A DNA stretch of 64,000 nucleotides from Allofournierella massiliensis (GCF_004345265.1 NZ_SLUM01000016.1:37431-101430); one strand, 5' to 3'; counted from the first letter of the stretch, positions 25,968 to 34,942 are shown. The notes: a model not told the origin generated them from the letters alone. Made by a program: numbers and translations.

Positions 25968-26963
25968 ATGGAAGAGAATTTCGACCTTTTGGCCCAATCC
26001 CGTGCAAACTATTACACCAAGGGCAGCCCCATCCAGTTTGTGAAGGTGGAGCTGCTGAAGGGCGACCAGAGCGGCGACATCGCGGTCTGCCTGTCCTTCA
26101 AAAATATTTCCAGCCAGCCGGTCATCGGCCTGCTGGTGGAGTTCAAGTGCAAGGATCGCACCGGCACCGTAGTCTGCCAGGATCGCTTTGAATATCAGGG
26201 CCTGAACGCGGCTGGCGGTCAGGTGTTCGGTTCGGACGATGCGGTTTACATCAGCCAGGCTCCGGTGGGCAGCGTGGAAGTGGATCTGATCGAGGCCTAT
26301 ATGGCCGACGGTACCGTGCAGGATCTGACCGGTTTTGTGCGTACCCGGCTGCCCGCGCCCAAAAAGCTGCCGGAGGATCTGGCCAAAAAGCTGAGCGAGC
26401 GCACCGGCAAGGAGGGGCTGCAGTTTGTGCCCCAGGTGCTGGATCAGGGCTGGTACTGCGCCTGCGGCGCCTTCCATCCCCGTGAGGAAAGCGGTGTGTG
26501 GTGCAGCGAGTGTGGCTCCGACCGGATTCTGTTGCAGAATACCCTGTCCAGCATGCTGCAGGCGGCGCAGACCGCCCAGCAGCCCGCGGCAGACCAGCAG
26601 CCCACCCGCATGGTGCCCCCGGTTCGCCCGGAGGAGCCCACCCGGGCGGTGCCCCCGCTGCGCAGCCAGCCGGATCCCAGCTACGACGTGCCCCCACTGC
26701 ATCCCGATGAGGAGGATGATGCGGATATGACTCTGGCCGATGACCGGGGCCATGCCCGCTACGCCGCCTCCCGCCTGGGCTTCCACGAACAGGATGCCTA
26801 TGAGGACGAGGGCGGCTACGAAGAGGACTACGAGGATTACGATGACTACGACGGGGAGATGGACCCCCGGGACGTGATTGCGGAAAAGATCATCCGCTGG
26901 GCCCCACCCATCACCGCTGTGCTGTGCGCCATTGTGGCTCTGATCGGCTTCCTGCTGGCCTGA
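25968..26963 (+). CDS. Zinc-ribbon, acidic, C-terminally membrane-anchored protein of unknown function
   Basis: A 331-residue protein I cannot assign. Residues 1-125 form a beta-rich domain resembling an immunoglobulin-like or coatomer-like fold (KNISSQPVIGLLVEFKCKD). A short zinc ribbon follows near 162-182 (CACG ... CSECG). A Pro/Gln linker with repeated MVPPVRPEEP and AVPPLR segments leads to a highly acidic stretch (EDEGGYEEDYEDYDDYDGE), and a single hydrophobic helix ends the protein, so it is a tail-anchored cytoplasmic protein. It lies 21 bases after ftsH behind AAAGGAGTGA, which makes a substrate-presenting or adaptor role for FtsH possible but unproven. Confidence 0.8.
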   Translation: MEENFDLLAQSRANYYTKGSPIQFVKVELLKGDQSGDIAVCLSFKNISSQPVIGLLVEFKCKDRTGTVVCQDRFEYQGLNAAGGQVFGSDDAVYISQAPVGSVEVDLIEAYMADGTVQDLTGFVRTRLPAPKKLPEDLAKKLSERTGKEGLQFVPQVLDQGWYCACGAFHPREESGVWCSECGSDRILLQNTLSSMLQAAQTAQQPAADQQPTRMVPPVRPEEPTRAVPPLRSQPDPSYDVPPLHPDEEDDADMTLADDRGHARYAASRLGFHEQDAYEDEGGYEEDYEDYDDYDGEMDPRDVIAEKIIRWAPPITAVLCAIVALIGFLLA

Positions 26964-26991
26964 TCGGCACGCTGAATCAACTTCAAAACAA

Positions 26992-27032
26992 AAAGACCTT
27001 CCGCATTGCAACACGCAGTGCGGAAGGTCTTT
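26992..27032. terminator. Bidirectional terminator after the ftsH operon
   Basis: A 14-bp perfect stem (26992-27005 with 27019-27032) with A-rich left and T-rich right flanks. It ends the ftsH transcript on plus and the 27052-27756 gene on minus. Confidence 0.9.
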
Positions 27033-27051
27033 CTTTCGCTGTGGAACCGGT

Positions 27052-27756
27052 TCAGTGCATGAACAGGCTGGCGCCCACGCAGTACAGCATGGCCAGCACC
27101 AGAACCACCCGGCCAAACTTCTGGCCGGCACGGTACCAGCCGCTGGGCTCGCCGCCGTCCACTTCCAGGCCGTGGCGCATCAGGAAGAAGAAGTTGGGGA
27201 AGCGGATGTCCACCGCAAGGCAGGCGGCCAGCAGCAGAAGAGGCAGCAGGAAAATGGGGGAGCCGAAGGTGTCGCACCGGTCCGATACCGCCCAGGTGTA
27301 GAGCTGACCGTAGCTGGGAAATTCCGGGGGCGGCTCTTGCGGGCCCACATGAATCTGTGCAATATCATCCATGTTAAAATTGCCCGCTTCATCGGTCAGC
27401 AGGTGCCAGTCCCCCATGGGGCTGGCCTGCCCGGAAAACGCCAGCGTGCCGTTTTCGTAGATCTGGGTGGAAAAGCCATCTGAGCCCAAAAGAATCCGGT
27501 AGTTGCGGGTCTCGCCGTTCAGTGTGAAGGAAAGTGCAGCCTCGCTTTCGCGCCGTTCCATCTGCAAAGTACAGGCGGCTCGATAGTCCTGCCCGGAAAA
27601 CACCCCTGCCTGTTGTCGGGCCAGAAAGATTCCGTCGTACCAGTAGCCGGGGTGGAAGAGCGCCCGGAAATAAAGGGCCAGCAGCAGCGCAGCCAGCACA
27701 GCGCCGACGGCGAGAAGAGGCTTTTTGCGGCGGGTCATCCATTCGGGGATCGTCAT
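27052..27756 (-). CDS. Predicted membrane protein of unknown function
   Basis: A 234-residue protein with one N-terminal transmembrane helix (about residues 13-32), an extracytoplasmic domain of about 120 residues rich in Gly, Gln and Tyr, and two C-terminal helices (about 169-187 and 212-231). I do not recognise a family. The extracytoplasmic part (ACTLQMERRESEAALSFTLNGETRNY and on) looks like a small beta domain. ATG at 27756 follows AAGGATG; in-frame codons farther upstream would cross the promoter at 27809-27837. It is transcribed alone, convergent with the ftsH operon. Confidence 0.72.
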   Translation of the reverse strand: MTIPEWMTRRKKPLLAVGAVLAALLLALYFRALFHPGYWYDGIFLARQQAGVFSGQDYRAACTLQMERRESEAALSFTLNGETRNYRILLGSDGFSTQIYENGTLAFSGQASPMGDWHLLTDEAGNFNMDDIAQIHVGPQEPPPEFPSYGQLYTWAVSDRCDTFGSPIFLLPLLLLAACLAVDIRFPNFFFLMRHGLEVDGGEPSGWYRAGQKFGRVVLVLAMLYCVGASLFMH

Positions 27757-27808
27757 GGGAAAACATCCTTTCACAGCAAAAATGGAAGGAGAAATATGCT
27801 CTGCCCTA

Positions 27809-27837
27809 ACTATATCATGCCCGCCTTTTTCCCGCAA
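27809..27837 (-). promoter_or_regulatory. Promoter of the 27052-27756 membrane protein (minus strand)
   Basis: On the minus strand TTGCGG (27837-27832) and TATAGT (27814-27809) are 17 bases apart. Confidence 0.65.
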
Positions 27838-27890
27838 GGGCAGGGGCAGAGGCCGGGAAAACCGCCGCCCGCCTGCCCGCAAAAGGCCCG

Positions 27891-27930
27891 GCAATGCGGT
27901 TTGGCGCACGGCAATGCGGTTTGGCGCACG
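27891..27930. repeat. 20-bp perfect tandem duplication
   Basis: Bases 27891-27910 are repeated exactly at 27911-27930, just upstream of the topoisomerase promoter. Together with the divergent promoters at 27809-27837 and 27940-27970 it accounts for most of the 333-base intergenic stretch; the rest (27838-27890) is GC-rich and holds nothing I recognise. Confidence 0.85.
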
Positions 27931-27939
27931 GTGCGCTCC

Positions 27940-27970
27940 TTGACATTTTCCGCCGGAGCGTGGTTAAATA
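27940..27970 (+). promoter_or_regulatory. Probable promoter of the topoisomerase pair
   Basis: TTGACA at 27940-27945 with AT-rich -10 candidates TTAAAT (27964, spacer 18) or TAAATA (27965, spacer 19). The leader to the start codon is about 120 bases. Confidence 0.6.
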
Positions 27971-28089
27971 ATATGGTATGCAATCAAGAATGTGAGAAAA
28001 TCCCCGGTGCGCGAGGGCCTGCCCCCGGCACAGACAGACGGGGAGTACGGGGGCCAGGCGCCCCCAAAACCAACAGGAGGTAGAACAGG

Positions 28090-30066
28090 TTGGCCAAAAA
28101 ACAGGAATATGGCAACGACAGTATTTCCAGCCTGAAGGGCGCGGATCGGGTGCGCAAACGCCCTGCCGTTATCTTTGGCTCGGACGGCGTGGAGGGCTGT
28201 GCCCATTCCATCTTCGAGATCCTTTCCAACTCCATCGACGAGGCCCGCGAAGGCTACGGCGAAAAGATCCTGCTCACCCGCTTTGCGGACGGAAGCATTC
28301 AGGTGGAGGACTTTGGCCGGGGTATCCCGGTGGACTATAACCCCAAGGAGCAGCGCTATAACTGGGAGCTGGTGTTCTGCGAGATGTATGCCGGCGGCAA
28401 ATACTCCGCCGGTGAGGATAACTACGAGTATTCTCTGGGTCTGAACGGCCTGGGCCTGTGTGCCACCCAGTATGCCAGCGAATGGATGACCGCCGATATT
28501 TACCGGGACGGCTTCCACTATCATCTGGATTTCAAGCAGGGTGAACCTGCCGGCGAGATGATCAAGGAGCCCTTTAAGGGCCGCCGCACCGGCAGTGTCA
28601 TCCGCTGGAAGCCGGACACCCAGGTGTTCACCGATGTAAACGTGCCCACCGAATATTTCACGGATACCATGAAGCGGCAGGCGGTGGTCAACGCGGGTCT
28701 TGACCTGATCTTCGTGGATCAGACCGGACCGGAAAAGCAGACCACCGAATTCCGCTACGAAAAGGGTATTGAGGACTATGTGAACGAGACGGTGGGTCTG
28801 GACTACATCACTCCCACCCGTTACTGCGAGTCCACTGCCACCGGTCGGGATAGGGAGGATCAGCCGGACTACCGGGTGAAGATGAGCGCGGCTTTCTGCT
28901 TTTCCAACAAGGTGCAGATGCTGGAATACTACCACAACTCCAGCTGGCTGGAGCACGGCGGCAGCCCGGACCGTGCGGTTCGCAACGCTTTTGTGAACCA
29001 GATCGACAACTTTTTAAAGACCAAGGGCCTGTACAAGAAGAACGAAAGCAAGATCACCTTTGCCGATGTACAGGACTGCCTGGTGTATGTGTCCAGCACC
29101 TTCTCCACCCGCACCAGCTATGAGAACCAGACCAAGAAGGCCATCACCAACAAGTTCGTGGCCCAGGCCATGACCGAGTTCTTGAAGCACAATCTGGAGG
29201 TTTACTTCCTGGAGAATCCGGAAGAGGCCCAGAAAATCTGCCAGCAGGTGCTCATCAACAAGCAGAGCCGCGAGCACGCAGAAAAGACCCGTCAGAGCAT
29301 CAAAAAGACGATGACCAGCCAGATCGACATCGCCAACCGGGTGCAGAAGTTCGTGGACTGCCGCACCAAGGACGTGAGCCGCCGCGAGCTGTACATCGTG
29401 GAGGGTGATTCCGCCATGGGCGCGGTCAAGACCAGCCGGGACTCCGAGTTCCAGGGCATTATGCCGGTGCGCGGCAAGATTCTGAACTGCCTGAAGGCGG
29501 ACTATGACCGCATCTTCAAATCCGATGTCATCACCGACCTGATCAAGGTGCTGGGCTGTGGCGTGGAGTTGGGCGGCAAGGCCAAAAAGGACCTGGCCAC
29601 CTTCAATCTGGAAAATCTGCGCTGGAACAAGGTGGTCATCTGTACCGATGCTGACGTGGACGGCTACCAGATCCGCACCTTGATCCTGACCATGCTCTAC
29701 CGGCTCACCCCCACCCTGATCAACGAGGGCTATGTGTACATTGCCGAAAGCCCCCTGTACGAGATCAACACCAAAAACAAGACCTACTTTGCCTACACCG
29801 AGCCGGAAAAGGCGAACATCCTTTCCCGCATCGGCAAGGAGAAGTACACCATCCAGCGTTCCAAGGGCCTTGGTGAGAACGACCCGGAGATGATGTGGCT
29901 TACCACCATGAACCCGGAAAGCCGCCGTCTGATCAAGGTGAACCCGGAGGACGTGGAGCACACCGCCGCCGTGTTCGACCTGCTGCTGGGCGACAACCTG
30001 GCCGGCCGTAAGGAGCACATTGCTCAGCACGGTGTGGAATATCTGGACGATCTGGATCTTTCGTAA
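28090..30066 (+). CDS. Type II topoisomerase subunit B (divergent ParE/GyrB-like)
   Basis: A 658-residue ATPase subunit. The GHKL ATP site reads FEILSNSIDEAREG (usual EIVDNSIDEA) with VEDFGRGIPVD and GLNGLGLCATQY following; the transducer and TOPRIM domain follow with REFLYIVEG-type ELYIVEGDSAMGA and CTDADVDGYQIRTL, and the QRSKGLGEND segment. All catalytic acids are present. The sequence departs enough from canonical GyrB/ParE that assignment to topoisomerase IV versus a second gyrase is uncertain; the Clostridia often carry such an extra pair. The start is TTG, nine bases after a perfect AGGAGG; no ATG lies nearby. It is followed after 18 bases by its A-subunit partner. Confidence 0.88.
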   Translation: MAKKQEYGNDSISSLKGADRVRKRPAVIFGSDGVEGCAHSIFEILSNSIDEAREGYGEKILLTRFADGSIQVEDFGRGIPVDYNPKEQRYNWELVFCEMYAGGKYSAGEDNYEYSLGLNGLGLCATQYASEWMTADIYRDGFHYHLDFKQGEPAGEMIKEPFKGRRTGSVIRWKPDTQVFTDVNVPTEYFTDTMKRQAVVNAGLDLIFVDQTGPEKQTTEFRYEKGIEDYVNETVGLDYITPTRYCESTATGRDREDQPDYRVKMSAAFCFSNKVQMLEYYHNSSWLEHGGSPDRAVRNAFVNQIDNFLKTKGLYKKNESKITFADVQDCLVYVSSTFSTRTSYENQTKKAITNKFVAQAMTEFLKHNLEVYFLENPEEAQKICQQVLINKQSREHAEKTRQSIKKTMTSQIDIANRVQKFVDCRTKDVSRRELYIVEGDSAMGAVKTSRDSEFQGIMPVRGKILNCLKADYDRIFKSDVITDLIKVLGCGVELGGKAKKDLATFNLENLRWNKVVICTDADVDGYQIRTLILTMLYRLTPTLINEGYVYIAESPLYEINTKNKTYFAYTEPEKANILSRIGKEKYTIQRSKGLGENDPEMMWLTTMNPESRRLIKVNPEDVEHTAAVFDLLLGDNLAGRKEHIAQHGVEYLDDLDLS

Positions 30067-30084
30067 GGGGAGGAGAGAAGAGTT

Positions 30085-32334
30085 ATGGCAAAAAAACAGA
30101 CCAAACGAGCCACCCCTGCCCGGCCTCAGCTGGGCGATAACGTGGAGATTCTGGACGCGGGCGTTGTGATTCAGAGCCCCATCACCGAAACGCTGGAAAA
30201 GAACTACATGCCCTATGCCATGAGCGTGATCGTCTCCCGCGCATTGCCGGAGATCGACGGCTTCAAGCCCGCTCACCGAAAGCTTTTGTACACCATGTAC
30301 GGCATGGGCCTGTTGAAGGGGGCGCGCACCAAGAGCGCCAACATTGTGGGCAGCACCATGCACCTGAACCCCCACGGCGACGCGGCCATTTATGAAACCA
30401 TGGTGCGTATGGGCCGGGGCAACGAAAGCCTGCTGGTGCCTTTTGTGGATTCCAAGGGAAACTTTGGCAAGGCATACAGCCGGGACATGGCCTACGCCGC
30501 CAGCCGTTACACCGAGGCCAAGCTGGAAGCAGTGTGTGAGGAACTGTTCCGGGACATCGACAAGGATACCGTGGATTTTGTGCCCAATTACGACGGCACC
30601 ACCACCGAGCCGACCCTGCTGCCGGTGACCTTCCCCACCATTCTGGCCAACAATACGCTGGGTATTGCTGTGGGCATGGCCTCCAACATCTGTTCCTTCA
30701 ATCTGGCGGAGCTGTGCGAAACCACCGTGGCTTTGATGCGCCACCCGGACCACGACCTGCTCACCACCCTGCCTGCGCCGGACTTTGTGGGCGGCGGTGA
30801 GATTCTTTACAACGAGGCCGAGCTGCGCAAGATCTACGAGACCGGCCGCGGCAGCGTGCGGGTGCGCGCCCAGTACCGTTATGAAAAGGACGGCAACATG
30901 CTGGAGATCACCCGTATCCCTCCCACCACTACGGTGGAGGCGGTGATGGACAAGATCGCCGAGCTGGTCAAGACCGGCAAGATCAAGGAAATCAGCGACA
31001 TGCGCGATGAGACCGATCTGAACGGTCTGAAGCTGACCATTGACCTGAAACGTGGTCAGGACCCGGACAAGCTGATGCAGAAACTGTTCCGCACCACTCC
31101 GCTGGAGGACAGCTTTGCCTGCAACTTTAACCTGCTCATCGGCGGCCAGCCCCGCGTGCTGGGCGTACGGCAGATTCTGAACGAGTGGGTGGCCTTTCGG
31201 GTGGAATGCGTGCGCCGCCGCACCTACCACGATCTGCAGGGCAAGCAGAAGCGTCTGCACCTTTTGAAGGGCCTGGAGGCCATCCTGCTGGACATCGACA
31301 AGGCCATCCGCATCGTGCGCGAGACCGAGGAGGACGCTGAGGTGGTGCCCAACCTGATGATCGGCTTCGGCATCGACGAGACCCAGGCGGAATATGTGGC
31401 GGAGATTAAGCTGCGCCACCTGAACCGGGAATACATCCTCAAGCGCACCCAGGAGATTGCGGATCTGGAGGCGGAGATTGCCCGCCTGGAGGAGATCCTC
31501 AAATCCGAGGCCAAGATCCGACGGATCATCATCGAAGAGCTGAACGCGGTGGCAAAAAAATACGGCCAGCCCCGCCGCTGCACGATTCTGTACGACGTGG
31601 AGACCGCAGACTCTGCCGCCGAGGAGGAGAGCCTGCCGGATTATCCGGTTACCGTGTTCTTCACCCGGGAGGGCTACTTCAAGAAGATCACGCCCCAGTC
31701 GCTGCGCATGAGCGGCGAGCAGAAGCTCAAGGAGGGCGACGAGGTGGTGCAGCAGATCGAGACCCGCAACGACGCCTGGCTGCTGTTCTTCACCGACCAG
31801 CGGCAGGTGTACAAGTGCCGGGCGGCAGATTTTGCCGACACCAAAGCCAGCGTCATGGGCGAATTTGTGGCGGCAAGCCTTGGCATGGACGAGGGCGAGC
31901 AGCCGGTGTATATGGCGGTCACGCTGGATTACAGCGGCTACATGCTGTTTGCCTACGCCAACGGCAAGTTTGCCAAGATCGCCATGAACAGCTACGCCAC
32001 CAAACAGAACCGGAAAAAGCTGCTCAAGGCTTACAGCGACAAGGAGCAGCTGGCCTGCATGGTGCAGCTGCCCGAGGAGACCGAGCTGGCCGTGCGCACC
32101 AGCGGCGGCCGCATGCTGCTGGCCCACACCACCCAGATTGCCGAAAAGCAGACCCGCGACACCGCGGGCGTGGCGGTGATCACCCTGAAAAAGAACCAGC
32201 ACATCGAGTGGGTCAAGCCTGCCGGTGAACTGGAGCTGACCAACCCCCACCGTTACCGGGTGCGCAGCCTGCCTGCCGCAGGCGCGCTGGTGCGGGAAGA
32301 GGATGTGGCCGAGCAGCTGCAGCTGGGTCAGTAA
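30085..32334 (+). CDS. Type II topoisomerase subunit A (divergent ParC/GyrA-like)
   Basis: A 749-residue DNA cleavage-reunion subunit. The N-terminal winged-helix block includes RALPEIDGFKPAHRKLLYTMY and HPHGD-like LNPHGDAAIYETMVRM, and the catalytic tyrosine lies in AASRYTEAK. A coiled region around residues 410-500 precedes a C-terminal beta-propeller-like domain of about 230 residues (repeats such as VFFTREGYFKKI, LFFTDQRQVYKC, LFAYANGKFAKI). No GyrA-box motif is obvious, which leans toward ParC-like decatenation. It pairs with the upstream B subunit. ATG follows GGGGAGGAG. Confidence 0.9.
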   Translation: MAKKQTKRATPARPQLGDNVEILDAGVVIQSPITETLEKNYMPYAMSVIVSRALPEIDGFKPAHRKLLYTMYGMGLLKGARTKSANIVGSTMHLNPHGDAAIYETMVRMGRGNESLLVPFVDSKGNFGKAYSRDMAYAASRYTEAKLEAVCEELFRDIDKDTVDFVPNYDGTTTEPTLLPVTFPTILANNTLGIAVGMASNICSFNLAELCETTVALMRHPDHDLLTTLPAPDFVGGGEILYNEAELRKIYETGRGSVRVRAQYRYEKDGNMLEITRIPPTTTVEAVMDKIAELVKTGKIKEISDMRDETDLNGLKLTIDLKRGQDPDKLMQKLFRTTPLEDSFACNFNLLIGGQPRVLGVRQILNEWVAFRVECVRRRTYHDLQGKQKRLHLLKGLEAILLDIDKAIRIVRETEEDAEVVPNLMIGFGIDETQAEYVAEIKLRHLNREYILKRTQEIADLEAEIARLEEILKSEAKIRRIIIEELNAVAKKYGQPRRCTILYDVETADSAAEEESLPDYPVTVFFTREGYFKKITPQSLRMSGEQKLKEGDEVVQQIETRNDAWLLFFTDQRQVYKCRAADFADTKASVMGEFVAASLGMDEGEQPVYMAVTLDYSGYMLFAYANGKFAKIAMNSYATKQNRKKLLKAYSDKEQLACMVQLPEETELAVRTSGGRMLLAHTTQIAEKQTRDTAGVAVITLKKNQHIEWVKPAGELELTNPHRYRVRSLPAAGALVREEDVAEQLQLGQ

Positions 32335-32350
32335 AAAAACGGGCCGAACC

Positions 32351-32416
32351 CTTGGGCAGCACCGCATGATTCCGGGCGATGCCCCGGTGTTTGCTGTGAA
32401 TTGTGCGGCGTTGCCC
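32351..32416. repeat. Imperfect palindromic element, copy 2 of 2
   Basis: Left arm 32354-32372 and right arm 32398-32416 are complementary over 19 bases allowing G-U pairs and one mismatch. Both arms closely resemble those of the element at 15484-15562, but the 25-base centre is different. It abuts the secG promoter and could also act as a terminator-like structure after the topoisomerase A gene. Confidence 0.6.
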
Positions 32417-32445
32417 TTGCATTTTGCGGGGCTGTGTGGTATCAT
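32417..32445 (+). promoter_or_regulatory. Promoter of secG
   Basis: TTGCAT (32417-32422) and TATCAT (32440-32445) with a 17-base spacer, starting at the edge of the palindromic element. Confidence 0.65.
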
Positions 32446-32492
32446 CATACTTGCATATTAGCGCGTATAAAAAGCGGAGGAGCGTTTACACT

Positions 32493-32744
32493 ATGAGTAT
32501 CATCGAGATCATCAGCGGTGTCGTGCTGATTCTGGCCGCCATCGTGATCGTATTTTTGACCCTGTCCCAGGAGTCCAAGGGCCGCGGCCTGTCCGGCGCC
32601 ATCGCCGGCGAGGGCGGCATGATGGAAGCCGGCCGTACCCGTGCCAAGGACGTGAAGCTCGCCAAGTACACCAAGATCGTGGGCATCGTTTTCTTTGTTG
32701 TCATGATTGCGGTCAGCGTTCTGAGCGTTATGAGCATGAACTAA
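32493..32744 (+). CDS. secG: Preprotein translocase subunit SecG
   Basis: An 83-residue protein with two transmembrane helices (about 3-23 and 57-79) around a conserved cytoplasmic loop with QESKGRGLSGAIAG, the SecG hallmark. It is the accessory channel subunit of SecYEG. ATG at 32493 follows GCGGAGGAGCG. The secG-rnr order is conserved across Firmicutes, but a terminator separates them here and smpB, the usual third gene, is not downstream. Confidence 0.93.
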   Translation: MSIIEIISGVVLILAAIVIVFLTLSQESKGRGLSGAIAGEGGMMEAGRTRAKDVKLAKYTKIVGIVFFVVMIAVSVLSVMSMN

Positions 32745-32751
32745 CAAGCAA

Positions 32752-32781
32752 AAGAGGGTCCGCACTGTGCGGGCCCTTTTT
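32752..32781 (+). terminator. Terminator between secG and rnr
   Basis: AGGGTCCGCA pairs with TGCGGGCCCT over a tiny loop and ends in T5. Located eight bases after secG; read-through into rnr is possible. Confidence 0.85.
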
Positions 32782-32836
32782 GTCTGTACATGGCCCTGCG
32801 CGAGGGGTGCGGGGCCCAGAGAGGGAGGGAAATGTC

Positions 32837-34933
32837 ATGTCCATCCGATCCAAGATCCTGCGGGAACTGGAGAAAAAGCCCAGGCGGCTCAAGGAGCTGA
32901 AGGACAAGCTGGGCAACGACAAAAAGGTGCAGCAGACGGTGGAAGAGCTGCAGAAAAAAGGCAAGATCCGCCAGAAGAGCGGCGCGTATTTTCTGGCCAG
33001 AGACACCAAGGCCGAGGGTACGCTGGAGTGCGTGCTGGTGAAGCTGGGGCCCAGCTTCGGCTTTGCCGCGCCGGAAAACGATCAGAAGGGCGATATCTTT
33101 ATCCCTGGGCGGGCACTGTGCGGTGCACTGCCCGGCGACCGGGTGCTGGTGAAGCTGTTTGACAAGCCCAAGGTGCCCGGTTCCCGGGAGGGAGAGATTC
33201 TGGCGGTGGTGCAGCCCCGCAAAAACTTTGTGGGCACCATCGTGCGGGAAAAGGAGCGGCTGTATTTTCTGCCGGATGAATGCCCCTTTGTGCGCCTGGC
33301 GGTGAAAAAGAGCGCCGCGGGCGGCGCGTCGGACGGCGACAAGGCGGCGGTGGAGCTGCTGAGCCGCGGCGAGGATTACGAGGATCACCGGGTGGGTGTG
33401 GCCCTGCGCTTCGGCAGCGATCAGGCGGCAAAGAACTGCGCCAAGGCTCTGCTGTACGCCGCCGGTGTGGACCGGCACTTCCCCGAGAAGGTAAAGGCCG
33501 AGGCCCGCAAGCTGGAGGGCATCCAGCCCTCGGACCTGAAAAAGCGCACCGATCTGCGCAGCTGGCCTATTTTCACCATCGATGCGGCCTCCACCAAGGA
33601 CATCGACGACGCCATCTCGCTGATGGTGGTGGAAAACGGCTGGGAGCTGGGGGTGCACATTGCGGATGTGAGCCACTATGTGAAGCCGGGCAGCGAGCTG
33701 AACAAGGAGGCCATGCGCCGGGGAACCTCCATCTATTACGCGGACAGTGTGATCCCCATGCTGCCCCGTCAGCTCTCCAACGGGCTGTGCAGCCTGAACC
33801 CCGGTGAGGACCGGCTGGCCTTTTCCTGCATCATGCAGCTGACCGAAGCGGGCGAGCTGCGGGACTTCCGGTTTGAAAAGACCGTGATCCGCAGCCGGGT
33901 CAAGGGCGTTTACAGCGAATTGAACCAGCTGCTGGCCGGGGACGAAACCCCGAAGCTGGCGGAAAAATACAGCGAGGTGTGGCCCCAGCTGCCCCTGATG
34001 CAAAAGCTCTATGAGCAGCGGGCAAAGCTGCGCAGTGAGCGGGGCGGCATCGAGTTGGAGACTGAGGAAGCCAAGCTGCAGCTGGACGAGGACGGCCGCT
34101 GCGTGGGCATCCAGCGGCGCAGCCGCGGGGTGACCGAGTGCATGATCGAGGAGTTCATGCTGCTGGCCAACCAGTGCGCGGCCCAGCTGGCCCGTCGCAA
34201 TCAGCTGCCCTTTGTGTACCGGGTGCACGAGGCTCCGAACCCGGAGCGGGTGGAGCGGCTGGCGGGTATGCTGCGGATTTGCGGCCTGCCGGATCATTTC
34301 GCCGGCGAAGCGCCCACCCAGAAGGAGCTGGCTGCTCTGCTGGATTCCACCCGGGGCACCGATCTGCAGCCGGTGGTACACACCGGTGTGCTGCGCGCCA
34401 TGGCAAAGGCCTGCTATGAGCCGGAGCCCAAGGGCCATTACGGCCTGGCGCTGGAGGACTATGCCCACTTTACCAGCCCCATCCGCCGGTATCCGGACCT
34501 GGCCATCCATCGCATTCTCAGCGACTGGCTGGGCGGCACCAGCCTGGAGGAGCTGAACCGGCGCTATGCCTGGTTCGCCCGGGAGGCCAGCGCCCAGTCC
34601 AGCACCTGTGAGGTGGCGGCCATGCAGCTGGAACGCTCCACCGAAGCCTGCTACAAGGCGGAATACATGCACGACCATCTGGGCGAGGTGTTCGAGGGCG
34701 TGGTCTGCGGTGTGGCGCCGCAGGGCATCTATGTGGAGCTGGAAAACACCGTGGAGGGTCTGGTTCACGCAGAGAGTATCTGCAAGGGCGAGCCCCAGCT
34801 GATCGAGTCCATGCGCATGAAGGACCCGGTGAGCGGCCGCCAGTGGAGCCTGGGCGACCGGGTACACGTCCGGGTGGACCGGGCGGATGTGGCCCTTGGC
34901 CGGGTGGATTTTTCGCTGGAAGAAACTGAGTAA
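32837..34933 (+). CDS. rnr: Ribonuclease R
   Basis: A 698-residue 3'-to-5' exoribonuclease that degrades structured RNA and takes part in RNA quality control. An N-terminal winged helix (residues 1-55), a cold-shock domain (GPSFGFAAP, GDIFIPG), the RNB catalytic core with TIDAASTKDIDDAISL (catalytic aspartates) and AHFTSPIRRYPDLAIHR, and a C-terminal S1 domain are in order. ATG at 32837 follows AGGGAGGG with eight-base spacing; an in-frame ATG at 32780 lies in the preceding terminator. The family is typically 700-800 residues, so this is slightly short, mainly at the basic C-terminal tail, which is nearly absent. Confidence 0.95.
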   Translation: MSIRSKILRELEKKPRRLKELKDKLGNDKKVQQTVEELQKKGKIRQKSGAYFLARDTKAEGTLECVLVKLGPSFGFAAPENDQKGDIFIPGRALCGALPGDRVLVKLFDKPKVPGSREGEILAVVQPRKNFVGTIVREKERLYFLPDECPFVRLAVKKSAAGGASDGDKAAVELLSRGEDYEDHRVGVALRFGSDQAAKNCAKALLYAAGVDRHFPEKVKAEARKLEGIQPSDLKKRTDLRSWPIFTIDAASTKDIDDAISLMVVENGWELGVHIADVSHYVKPGSELNKEAMRRGTSIYYADSVIPMLPRQLSNGLCSLNPGEDRLAFSCIMQLTEAGELRDFRFEKTVIRSRVKGVYSELNQLLAGDETPKLAEKYSEVWPQLPLMQKLYEQRAKLRSERGGIELETEEAKLQLDEDGRCVGIQRRSRGVTECMIEEFMLLANQCAAQLARRNQLPFVYRVHEAPNPERVERLAGMLRICGLPDHFAGEAPTQKELAALLDSTRGTDLQPVVHTGVLRAMAKACYEPEPKGHYGLALEDYAHFTSPIRRYPDLAIHRILSDWLGGTSLEELNRRYAWFAREASAQSSTCEVAAMQLERSTEACYKAEYMHDHLGEVFEGVVCGVAPQGIYVELENTVEGLVHAESICKGEPQLIESMRMKDPVSGRQWSLGDRVHVRVDRADVALGRVDFSLEETE

Positions 34934-34942
34934 CCCCAAACG

